Shown: in pieces, positions 1 to 6,006 of the stretch | Layout: the number at the start of each line of letters is the position of its first letter | Position numbering within the stretch: the first letter of the stretch is position 1 | NCBI GenBank assembly: GCA_016875155.1 | Contig: VGSD01000159.1 | Location: 1-6,832 of the forward strand | Direction: 5' to 3' | Source: Deltaproteobacteria bacterium | Lineage (GTDB): Bacteria; Desulfobacterota; BSN033; UBA1163 | Length of the DNA stretch: 6,832 bases | Notes under the pieces: model-generated | Databases searched by the model: none | What the model was told of the DNA's origin: nothing | What the model saw: the letters and a program-made list of their open reading frames with translations, nothing else | Position numbers and translations under genes: made by a program

Positions 1-1
1 T

Positions 2-46
2 CCTCCAGAAGATGCAGCAGCATTTTTAAGAGAGATTGAGAGTTAG
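2..46 (+). CDS. C-terminal fragment of an upstream gene (partial, unidentified)
   Basis: The second reading frame from the window edge is open and encodes PPEDAAAFLREIES followed by TAG at 44-46. This short Ala/Glu/Leu-rich segment reads like an amphipathic C-terminal helix, and the stop lies 2 nt before a strong palindrome, a common position for the end of a gene. The other two + frames also stop early (27-29 and 37-39) but give less protein-like peptides. There is too little sequence to assign a function. The frame choice is an inference from composition and position. Confidence 0.4.
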   Translation, partial: PPEDAAAFLREIES

Positions 47-48
47 AA

Positions 49-76
49 GTAGGGGCGATTCATGAATCGCCCCTAC
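49..76. repeat. Perfect 28-bp palindrome (GC-rich hairpin)
   Basis: GTAGGGGCGATT, a central CATG, then AATCGCCCCTAC: every one of the 28 positions pairs with its mirror. As RNA or cruciform it gives a 12-bp stem with a 4-nt loop. It lies 2 nt after the presumed upstream stop codon and 64 nt before the peptidase start. No T-run follows on either side, so it is not a classic intrinsic terminator, although it could still act as an RNA-stabilising or bidirectional 3' hairpin. GTAGGGGCG...CGCCCCTAC stems remind me of dispersed REP/MITE-like repeats in several bacterial phyla. That link is from memory and cannot be tested with one copy. Confidence 0.8.
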
Positions 77-140
77 AGAGTTCGGAGTTATTCTTTTATG
101 CAGAAATGCCACAAGGTCTAAAAGAGATTAAGGGGGAAGG

Positions 141-1454
141 ATGGTGGGTCTTAGTTTTAAAAAATCGAATCGATTAGGAGTTCAAACCTCAGAGGTCCGA
201 AGGAAGAAAAAAAAGTGGCTTCTCCTTTCGGGTTCTTGTTTTATCATCCTTTTAGTGGCTACCTATTTTTATATCCTTCCCTATAATCCCATTCCCTCGA
301 AGGGCGGCACCCCTGACCTCTCCTCCCCGTCACAAGAGGTTCAACCCCCCGAGCCCAAATACCAGACCATCGAGGGCGAGATCAAAGAGAAAAGCACATT
401 TTCAAAGTCATTAGCCGAGAAGTCCATTTCCCAATCTCAGATTGAGCAGATTGTTTTGGCCTTGAAGCCATTTCTCGATTTCAAGAGAATGAAGGGCGGA
501 CAATTCCGTTTTGTCGCTGACGAAAAAGGAGAAATGGTGAAATTTATCTTTGAGGCAGGTCCAATTGAGGTCTATGAGATCGAAAAAGGTCCTGAAGGAT
601 ATGTTGCCCGAAAGAAGGACATCCCTCTCGAAACTTACCTCGTCAAAGTGGAAGGGGTGATTCGTTCCTCCCTCTTTGAGGCGATGGAGGCCATTGGAGA
701 AAAGGAACAGTTGGTGATCTCCTTTGCTGAAATCCTCGCTGCGGAGATCGATTTCTATAAAGATGTGAGGGAAGGGGACCGGTTTCAAATTGCCGTAGAG
801 AAGATTTACAAGGAGAAAGAGTTCATTCGATACGGCCCCATCCATGCCGTTGGATACCAGAGGGGAGATAAGACCATTCTGGGGATACATTTCCATGGCG
901 ATTTCTATAATGAGAAGGGCATGGCTTTGAAAAAGGCCTTTTTGAGATCCCCTCTCCGTTTTACACGCATTAGTTCAAGATTCAGCAGAGCAAGGAAACA
1001 CCCCATCCTCGGTGGGATTCTTCCTCATTACGGGGTGGATTATGCAGCGCCCCCTGGAACCCCCATCTGGGCAGTGGCCAATGGGACCGTGGCCTCCTGT
1101 GGATGGGGGGGAGGGTTTGGCAAGCAGGTGATCCTCCGACATCCGAACGGATATATGACTTATTATGGTCACCTCTCCGGTTACGGTCCCGGAATACATA
1201 AGGGAGCCCGGGTCACGCAGAAGCAAGTCATCGGGTATGTGGGCTCGACCGGACTCTCCACAGGTCCACATCTGGATTACCGGATGGCAAAAGATGGGCG
1301 ATTCCGAAATCCGCTCAGGGAAAGTTTTCCTGCAGGGAATCCGATTGAAAAAGGGAGAATGGATGCGTTTGAGAAGAGAAGGGATGAGATGATCGCCTGG
1401 CTTCAGGGAGACGCTTCCAATCGGAAGAGACTAGAACCCGAGAAAGGCATATAA
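141..1454 (+). CDS. Membrane-anchored M23 family metallopeptidase (murein endopeptidase type)
   Basis: This 437-aa protein is predicted to cut peptidoglycan cross-links in the periplasm. A basic stretch (RRKKKK, residues 20-25) precedes one hydrophobic segment (about 26-46), giving an N-in membrane anchor or uncleaved signal. A Pro-rich linker (47-75) follows, then Csd3/MepM-like N-terminal regions (about 85-255), then the LytM/M23 core (about 270-400). Core motifs are HYGVD (H296, D300), YYGHL (H344) and GPHLDY (H377, D379). In canonical enzymes the last motif is HLH, whose second His binds zinc. Here it is Asp, so activity is likely but not certain. The start at 141 has an AAGGGGG ribosome site 5 nt upstream and places the anchor at the N-terminus. 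The stop overlaps the next start (TAATG), so the gene is coupled to the receiver gene. A 437-aa length is normal for Csd3/MepM-type proteins. Confidence 0.93.
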   Translation: MVGLSFKKSNRLGVQTSEVRRKKKKWLLLSGSCFIILLVATYFYILPYNPIPSKGGTPDLSSPSQEVQPPEPKYQTIEGEIKEKSTFSKSLAEKSISQSQIEQIVLALKPFLDFKRMKGGQFRFVADEKGEMVKFIFEAGPIEVYEIEKGPEGYVARKKDIPLETYLVKVEGVIRSSLFEAMEAIGEKEQLVISFAEILAAEIDFYKDVREGDRFQIAVEKIYKEKEFIRYGPIHAVGYQRGDKTILGIHFHGDFYNEKGMALKKAFLRSPLRFTRISSRFSRARKHPILGGILPHYGVDYAAPPGTPIWAVANGTVASCGWGGGFGKQVILRHPNGYMTYYGHLSGYGPGIHKGARVTQKQVIGYVGSTGLSTGPHLDYRMAKDGRFRNPLRESFPAGNPIEKGRMDAFEKRRDEMIAWLQGDASNRKRLEPEKGI

Positions 1455-1849
1455 TGGCCCATAAGAAGAAGATTCTCATCGTTGATGATGAGAGGGATAT
1501 TGTCAAGGCATTGACCATCCGACTCCAGTCGAGCGGATACAATACAGTGGCGGCTTTTGATGGCGCCCAGGGTGTTTTTATGGCTTACAAGGAGCGGCCC
1601 AAACTGATCATCCTCGATATCCGGATGCCAGCCGGCGATGGATTCAGCGTGGCTGAGAAACTGAAGGAGTCGAAGCGGACAAGCGGGATTCCCATCATCT
1701 TTGTATCAGGGAGCCCGGAGAAAAATGCTGAAGAGAGAGCAAGAGAATTGGGAGTCCGTTTTTTTATCAAAAAACCTTATGATCCGGAAGAGTTGTTAGA
1801 CGCCGTGCGAAGGGCATTAGAGACGAGACCTTCCGATCCTACAACATGA
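1454..1849 (+). CDS. Single-domain response regulator (CheY-like receiver)
   Basis: At 131 aa this is a receiver domain with no output domain. The fold's key residues are all present: acidic pocket D11-D12 (VDDE), phospho-acceptor D55 (ILDIRMP), switch S85 (FVSGS) and K107 (KKPYDPEEL). It should therefore be phosphorylated by a histidine kinase and act by protein-protein contact. No kinase is encoded in the window. The start overlaps the upstream peptidase stop by 1 nt and its TGA overlaps the next gene's ATG by 4 nt, so translation of the three genes is probably coupled. The C-terminus (about 118-131) is a short helix plus a polar tail without a DNA-binding domain. The family is certain; the partner and output are unknown. 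Confidence 0.95.
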   Translation: MAHKKKILIVDDERDIVKALTIRLQSSGYNTVAAFDGAQGVFMAYKERPKLIILDIRMPAGDGFSVAEKLKESKRTSGIPIIFVSGSPEKNAEERARELGVRFFIKKPYDPEELLDAVRRALETRPSDPTT

Positions 1850-2199
1850 ACAAAGAAGATTTTGTCATCCAAACGGAAGTTCGAAGAATGCTGATCCGGA
1901 CCAATATCGATTATACGAAGCTCGATTTTGGAACGGTGAGGGGAGTGGTTTATTTGCGTGGTCTTTTTAAGATTTCCCGCATCTATACGGATGGGGGAGA
2001 GGATGAGATCAAGGAATTTACTGCGAAAACCCTTTTTACCTTCGAAAAAAAGATCAGGTCCATTCCTGGCGTCAGCGATATTGTCTTCCAGTTCATCAAC
2101 TGGCGAAAAGAAAAGGGACAGTGGATTTCGATCGAATCGAAGAAGAAGGAAGAAAAGAAGGAAGAGAAAGATGAAGATAAAACGACTCCCTGTGTATAG
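1846..2199 (+). CDS. Small BON-like domain protein, cytoplasmic, with a Lys/Glu-rich tail
   Basis: This 117-aa protein resembles a BON domain: an N-terminal helix (VRRMLIRTNIDY, about 12-23), a strand pair with a central Gly and hydrophobic core (FGTVRGVVYLRGLF, about 28-41), a helix (about 52-69) and a closing SIPGVSDIVFQF segment (about 72-83) matching the family's typical xxVPGVxxVxxxL ending. BON domains usually bind membranes or ligands and are often exported, but this one has no signal peptide or membrane segment. Residues from about 98 on are almost all Lys, Glu and Asp, a probable disordered tail. The ATG lies in the ATGA overlap with the receiver gene, so it is probably translated by coupling. 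The BON assignment rests on pattern only; function is not known. Confidence 0.8.
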   Translation: MNKEDFVIQTEVRRMLIRTNIDYTKLDFGTVRGVVYLRGLFKISRIYTDGGEDEIKEFTAKTLFTFEKKIRSIPGVSDIVFQFINWRKEKGQWISIESKKKEEKKEEKDEDKTTPCV

Positions 2200-3208
2200 G
2201 CGAATTTTGAACGAGGTCGAGAAGGAGATCGAGATTCATCCGGACTATGCAGACCTCCGAAACCAAAGGGGATTGCTTCTGATGGCGGAAGGAGATCAGG
2301 AGGGAGCGGAGAGGGAATTTGCCCATGCGGTCCGACTCAATCCGAAGTACCGGGAGGCTGCGATCCATTCAGGATACCTCCATATTGAGATGAAGCGGTG
2401 GAAGGAGGCCGAGAGGATTTTTCTTTCCGAAGCCCAGAAGAAACCTAAAGAGAGTTTTTTTCATCTTCTTCTGGGAATGATTTATCTTCAAATGGAAAGG
2501 AGACAGGAAGCCTCTCTGAGGATTCGGAAGGCTTTCCAAATCCATCCTGCCTACCAGGATGAGTACCGGAAGAAAGGGATTTGGGAAAAAGGGGAGATTC
2601 ATCTTGGTGAGATGGCCAAGATGGGATTCGGAAAGATTCATCTCAACCACCTTTATGCACAACTTTATAACTTTACCGGGCTTTATCTGGCACGGGAAGG
2701 AAGATCGGTTCAGGCCATTCGAGAATTAAAGAAGGCGGCAAAACTTGTTCCCGATGAATTCCAATTTCATTTCAACCTCGGTTCGGTCTATTTTTACCAT
2801 GGCTCCTATCTAAAGGCCATTGGGGAGTTTAAAAAGGTATTGAAGATCGATCCCGGTTTTGGAATGGGATATGCCTATCTCAGTTATGTCTACGGTTTGT
2901 TGCGCCGGACCCGTGAGGCCCGAAGGTTGATGGAAAAGGCTGTTCAGTTAAATCCCCGATATGCCGATCTCCATTATAACCTTGCCCTCCTCTACAGCGA
3001 CCAGAGGAGGCACAGAGAGGCGATCTCTGAGTTGAAGAAGGCGATCCGAATCAACCCGAGCTACCTCTTTGCCCGCATCAACCTTGGCGTCCTCTACGAA
3101 GAGCAGAAGAAATGGAAACAGGCCAAGAGGGAGTACGAAAAGATCCTCAGAATCACACCAGAGGATGAGCATGTGCGGAAGCGTCTCGAAAAGATCTTAG
3201 AGAGATAG
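2171..3208 (+). CDS. TPR-repeat protein, eight repeats
   Basis: From ATG 2171 this encodes 345 aa made almost wholly of 34-residue tetratricopeptide repeats at about 26-60, 61-94, 95-128, 162-195, 196-229, 230-263, 264-297 and 298-331. Each shows the usual pattern of a small residue at position 8, Tyr/Leu at 11, Ala at 20 and Pro near 32 (LNPKY, LVPDE, IDPGF, LNPRY, INPSY, ITPED). A segment rich in Lys, Gly and His (129-161) separates repeats 3 and 4. There is no signal peptide, membrane span or catalytic motif, so it is probably a cytoplasmic scaffold. An in-frame ATG at 1958 would add 71 residues, but these are low-complexity Arg/Lys/Ser and lie inside the BON-like gene. ATG 2171 follows a strong GGAAGAGAAAG ribosome site and begins a sensible protein. 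The gene overlaps its upstream neighbour by 29 nt. Confidence 0.92.
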   Translation: MKIKRLPVYRRILNEVEKEIEIHPDYADLRNQRGLLLMAEGDQEGAEREFAHAVRLNPKYREAAIHSGYLHIEMKRWKEAERIFLSEAQKKPKESFFHLLLGMIYLQMERRQEASLRIRKAFQIHPAYQDEYRKKGIWEKGEIHLGEMAKMGFGKIHLNHLYAQLYNFTGLYLAREGRSVQAIRELKKAAKLVPDEFQFHFNLGSVYFYHGSYLKAIGEFKKVLKIDPGFGMGYAYLSYVYGLLRRTREARRLMEKAVQLNPRYADLHYNLALLYSDQRRHREAISELKKAIRINPSYLFARINLGVLYEEQKKWKQAKREYEKILRITPEDEHVRKRLEKILER

Positions 3209-3220
3209 ATGGAGGTAAGG

Positions 3221-4261
3221 ATGAACCCCTCAGCGAAAGGGAGGACCACTGAGGTTGAATCGATGCTGGTGATTCATCAGGGTGCCCTGGGCGATTTCAT
3301 CTTGGCTTTGCCCGTACTTTCTGCACTTAGACGGGCTTTCCCGAACGCAAGACCGGTCATGATGGGTTACCCCCGAATTCTTCAGCTGGCAGAGGGCCGT
3401 TTCTATGCTGACGGGATATTTTCCATCGACCAGAAAGGAATGGCCACGTTCTTTGTCCGTGAGGGGTCGCTGGACCGGACTCTCTCCCAGTTCTTCAGCG
3501 CCTTTGAGCTGATCGTCGTCTTTGGAAAAGATGCAGAGGGGCCGCTCATCAGAAACCTGAAAAGGGTCTGTCAGGGCAGGATTCTTCATATCAACCCCTT
3601 ACCGAATTGGGACGAAGGGGTTCATCTCTCCGAGTATCTTCTGAAACAGTTGACCCGATACGGAATTCCTTTTTCGGAGACATATCCCAAACTCCATCTG
3701 AATGAATCCGACCGGAAATGGGGAAAGTATTTCTGGATGGAAAAAGGGATCAAGCCTGAGGAAAGATCGAGAGTCATCATCTTCCACCCGGGAAGCGGAA
3801 GCAGAAAAAAGATTTGGCCTCTCAACCGGTTTTTAGAACTTTTTCGTCATCTTCAATCTCAACTTAAAGCAACCTTCCTCATTATCTCGGGTCCTGCCGA
3901 GGGGCCGGAGGTTCAAAAGGCCTTCGAAGAATTGGAATTCCACGATCTGGTTCTAGCTAAAGGGCTTTCTCTGGTTCAACTTGCATCGGTCATGGAGGGA
4001 TGTGGACTCTTCATCGGAAATGATTCGGGCATTTCGCATATGGCGGCTGCACTCGGTTTGCCAACCCTAGCCATCTTCGGTCCTACGGATCATCGGGTGT
4101 GGTCTCCCAGAGGGGAAAAGGTCGGGATCGTCCGGAAAGAGATTCCCTGTTCGCCCTGCGCCGAGGAGAGGTTCTTCTTGTGTAAAGGGCTGGAGTGCTT
4201 GAACCGGATCGAGGTCAGAGATGTTTTGAAAAGTTTAAGAGACATGGGAGCAAAGGTTTAA
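3221..4261 (+). CDS. Glycosyltransferase family 9 (ADP-heptose:LPS heptosyltransferase-like)
   Basis: This GT9 protein (346 aa from ATG 3221) probably transfers heptose or a related sugar from a nucleotide donor to the lipid A-core acceptor at the cytoplasmic face of the inner membrane. Family marks in order: GALGDFILALP (about 21-31, the donor/acceptor loop with Asp25), HPGSGSRKKIWP (189-200), GNDSGISHMAAALGLP (266-281) and the FGPTDHRVWSPRG loop (286-298). Four Cys near the C-terminus (310, 313, 321, 326; CSPC then C and C) match a Cys-rich end seen in many GT9 members. An ATG at 3209 touches the TPR stop, but ATG 3221 has a GGAGG 5 nt upstream. ATG 3263, just before LVIHQGALGD, is a third option. 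Family assignment is strong; which core position it modifies (WaaC, WaaF or WaaQ role) cannot be told. Confidence 0.9.
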   Translation: MNPSAKGRTTEVESMLVIHQGALGDFILALPVLSALRRAFPNARPVMMGYPRILQLAEGRFYADGIFSIDQKGMATFFVREGSLDRTLSQFFSAFELIVVFGKDAEGPLIRNLKRVCQGRILHINPLPNWDEGVHLSEYLLKQLTRYGIPFSETYPKLHLNESDRKWGKYFWMEKGIKPEERSRVIIFHPGSGSRKKIWPLNRFLELFRHLQSQLKATFLIISGPAEGPEVQKAFEELEFHDLVLAKGLSLVQLASVMEGCGLFIGNDSGISHMAAALGLPTLAIFGPTDHRVWSPRGEKVGIVRKEIPCSPCAEERFFLCKGLECLNRIEVRDVLKSLRDMGAKV

Positions 4262-4301
4262 TCCTTGGATTTTAAAAACGGGCATTGGCAAATTCTTGGG
4301 A

Positions 4302-4307
4302 AAGGAG
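4302..4307 (+). promoter_or_regulatory. Strong ribosome binding site (AGGAGG) before the EF-Tu domain II-like gene
   Basis: AGGAGG lies 7 nt before ATG 4315, the best Shine-Dalgarno match in the window. It fixes the start of this very small gene and suggests efficient independent translation after the 53-nt gap from the glycosyltransferase gene. Confidence 0.7.
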
Positions 4308-4314
4308 GTAGAAG

Positions 4315-4572
4315 ATGGAAGAGAAGAAAGTAGGGCAGGTGATCAAGTTTTTTGGGAAGATCGGTGTGGCGGCCATCCGAATCTCTGAAGGCTCCTTGAA
4401 GGTGGGAGATCAGATCCACATCGTCGGCCATACGACCGACATCACTCAGACGGTTGACTCGATGCAGATTGAGAACGCCAATGTCCAGGAGGCGGGACCG
4501 GGTGCGGACATCGGGATCAAGATCAAGGACAAGGTGAGGGAACACGACACCGTCTATAAGGTCGTGCCGTAA
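4315..4572 (+). CDS. Stand-alone EF-Tu domain II-like protein (translation elongation factor-like)
   Basis: This 85-aa protein matches only the second (beta-barrel) domain of translational GTPases: VGQVIKFFGKIGVAAIRI (about 6-23), the turn EGSLKVGDQIHIVG (25-38), TTDITQTVDSMQIENANVQEA (40-60), PGADIGIKIKD (62-72) and REHDTVYKV (75-83). In EF-Tu this barrel contacts the aminoacyl end of tRNA. There is no G domain: no P-loop GxxxxGK[ST] and no NKxD. It is therefore not a GTPase and not a truncated gene, because it has a strong ribosome site, a clean start and a complete barrel. Small proteins of this kind occur in archaea and some bacteria, labelled translation elongation factor-like, with no function known to me. 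Confidence 0.88.
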   Translation: MEEKKVGQVIKFFGKIGVAAIRISEGSLKVGDQIHIVGHTTDITQTVDSMQIENANVQEAGPGADIGIKIKDKVREHDTVYKVVP

Positions 4573-4585
4573 TCCTTGATGAAGC

Positions 4586-4650
4586 AGGTTAAGGTTGAGG
4601 TCAAGGTTTAGTAATTTTTTTTGCTCAACCTCAACCTAAACCTCAGCCTC
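4586..4650. repeat. Imperfect inverted repeat built of AGGTTR-type hexamers
   Basis: The left arm (4586-4610) is a run of near-hexamers (AGGTTA, AGGTTG, AGGTCA, AGGTTT). The right arm (about 4625-4649) carries the complementary series (CAACCT, CAACCT, AAACCT, CAGCCT). About 20 of 25 positions pair, counting one G-T, around a 14-nt loop holding an 8-T run. It fills the spacer between the EF-Tu-like and EndoQ genes. The T-run sits in the loop, so this is not an ordinary intrinsic terminator. It may be a dispersed intergenic repeat or an RNA hairpin that separates the expression of the two genes. Confidence 0.7.
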
Positions 4651-4667
4651 CGGAATATGGGTCGTCG

Positions 4668-5918
4668 ATGCGCTTCATTGCTGATTTTCACCTTCACTCG
4701 AAGTATAGCCGGGCGACAAGCAAGGATATGGAGGTGGAGACGCTTGCTCAATGGGCGAAGAAGAAGGGCATCGTACTGCTCGGGACAGGAGATTTCACCC
4801 ATCCCACCTATTATGCGGAGTTACAATCGAAACTCATCCCGGCCGGGAATGGGCTCTTTCAGCTGAAAAAGGGGGATGAAGGGGTCCGTTTCATTTTGAC
4901 GACCGAGGTGAGCAATATCTATTCCCAAGAAGGCAAGGGCAGGCGAATCCATAATATTATTTTTGCTCCCTCTTTTGAAATAGTGGGAAAGATCAATTCG
5001 AGATTAGGGGGCCTCGGAAAACTCTCATCGGATGGAAGGCCCATCTTCGGTTTTACTGCAAAAGAACTGGTTAAGATGATCCTCGATCTTTCAGAAGATT
5101 GCCTCGTCGTTCCCGCACATGCCTGGACCCCATGGTTTTCGATCTTCGGATCCAATTCGGGATTCGACTCGATGGAGGAATGTTTTGGAGAGATGACCCC
5201 CCATATTTATGCCATTGAGACCGGCCTCTCCTCTGATCCGGAGATGAACTGGAGGTTCTCGGCCCTCGACCGCATCACCCTCATCTCTAATTCTGATGCT
5301 CATTCGCCGAATCGTCTGGGAAGAGAAGCAAATGGCTTCGACTGCGAGCTCAATTATAAAGAGATCGTTGATGCCCTCCGGAAGAAAGACAGGAGAAAAT
5401 TTCTTTTCACCATTGAATTCTTTCCAGAAGAAGGGAAATATCATTACGATGGTCATCGCCAGTGTGGGGTCATTTTCTCTCCATCGGAAACAAAGGCGCA
5501 TCAATACCTTTGTCCAGGATGTCAAAAAAGATTGACTGTTGGAGTGATGCACAGGGTGGAAGAACTCTCCGACCGACCAGAGGGTTTTATCCCGAAGAAT
5601 GCAATTCCTTCGATCCACCTCATTCCCCTTGAAGAGATCATTGCCGAAGGATTAGGGGTGAAGGTGGGGACAAAGGCAGTGGAAACAGAATATGACCGAC
5701 TGCTCGAAAGGGGAGGATCTGAATTTCATATCCTTCTCGATGCACCCCCGGATGAATTAGCTTCATTTGTCACTCCAAGGATTCTGGAAGGCATCATCCG
5801 GATGAGGCAGGGAAAGGTCTCAATCGTTCCAGGCCATGATGGGGTCTATGGAAAGATAGACCTCTTCCCTGAAAGGAGAGAGGAAGGGGAATCCAAGGGG
5901 CAACTGAACCTATTTTGA
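4668..5918 (+). CDS. Endonuclease Q (EndoQ) homolog, PHP-domain DNA repair nuclease
   Basis: This 416-aa protein matches the EndoQ family, enzymes that nick DNA on the 5' side of uracil, hypoxanthine, xanthine or abasic sites. A PHP metal-binding domain fills about 1-235: DFHLHSKYS (D6, H8, H10), TGDFTH (D42, H45), TTEVS (E80), RIHN (H95), PAHAWTP (H151) and SNSDAHS (D210, H212). A zinc-binding module follows (GHRQC, C266; LCPGC, C282 and C285, with H259, H263 or H277 as further ligand candidates), then the family's GVMHRVEELSDRPEG (292-306) and a helical C-terminal region. The length equals that of archaeal EndoQ (about 400-425 aa). The final residues GQLNLF match the bacterial beta-clamp-binding consensus QL[S/D]LF. 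Start 4668 fits, because PHP proteins begin just before DFHLH, but its ribosome site is weak (GGG 6 nt upstream). Activity is inferred, since the metal residues look intact. Confidence 0.88.
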   Translation: MRFIADFHLHSKYSRATSKDMEVETLAQWAKKKGIVLLGTGDFTHPTYYAELQSKLIPAGNGLFQLKKGDEGVRFILTTEVSNIYSQEGKGRRIHNIIFAPSFEIVGKINSRLGGLGKLSSDGRPIFGFTAKELVKMILDLSEDCLVVPAHAWTPWFSIFGSNSGFDSMEECFGEMTPHIYAIETGLSSDPEMNWRFSALDRITLISNSDAHSPNRLGREANGFDCELNYKEIVDALRKKDRRKFLFTIEFFPEEGKYHYDGHRQCGVIFSPSETKAHQYLCPGCQKRLTVGVMHRVEELSDRPEGFIPKNAIPSIHLIPLEEIIAEGLGVKVGTKAVETEYDRLLERGGSEFHILLDAPPDELASFVTPRILEGIIRMRQGKVSIVPGHDGVYGKIDLFPERREEGESKGQLNLF

Positions 5919-6006
5919 TTAAAGGAGATAGAGCCATCTCGTGAAAACAAATTACAACTGCAGATGACTGAAAAATAAAACACTAAAAACAGAGCGGGGG
6001 GGAAAG

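Noticed and set aside
77..140. Promoter for the M23 peptidase gene in the 64 nt after the palindrome.
   Set aside because: No convincing -35/-10 pair is visible; transcription may come from upstream of the window or from a non-sigma-70 promoter.
411..896. 161-codon minus-strand open frame opposite the M23 peptidase gene.
   Set aside because: It is antisense to a well-supported gene, lacks recognisable motifs and has the composition of a reverse-complement shadow. The same holds for the minus-strand frames at 975-1271, 3230-3589 and 5091-5618.
1958..2170. 71-residue N-terminal extension of the TPR protein from ATG 1958.
   Set aside because: It lies wholly inside the BON-like gene, has low-complexity Arg/Lys/Ser composition with no TPR pattern, and ATG 2171 has a much better ribosome site. 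The frame is open because of the purine-rich tail of the overlapping gene.
4621..4866. 81-residue + strand frame overlapping the start of EndoQ.
   Set aside because: Its first part translates the hexamer repeat (LNLNLNLS) and the rest is out of frame with the clearly conserved PHP domain.
5941..5967. Tiny GTG-started leader peptide (8 aa) after EndoQ, with AGGAG about 12 nt upstream.
   Set aside because: The ribosome-site spacing is too long, the peptide has no run of regulatory codons and no attenuator hairpin follows.
5919..6006. Promoter or terminator in the spacer before the PhoU-like gene (small GAGAT...ATCTC stem at 5926-5941; weak TTACAA/TAAAAC boxes).
   Set aside because: The stem is only 5 bp with no T-run, and the -35/-10 matches are poor. 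The spacer is A-rich, but nothing in it is strong enough to annotate.
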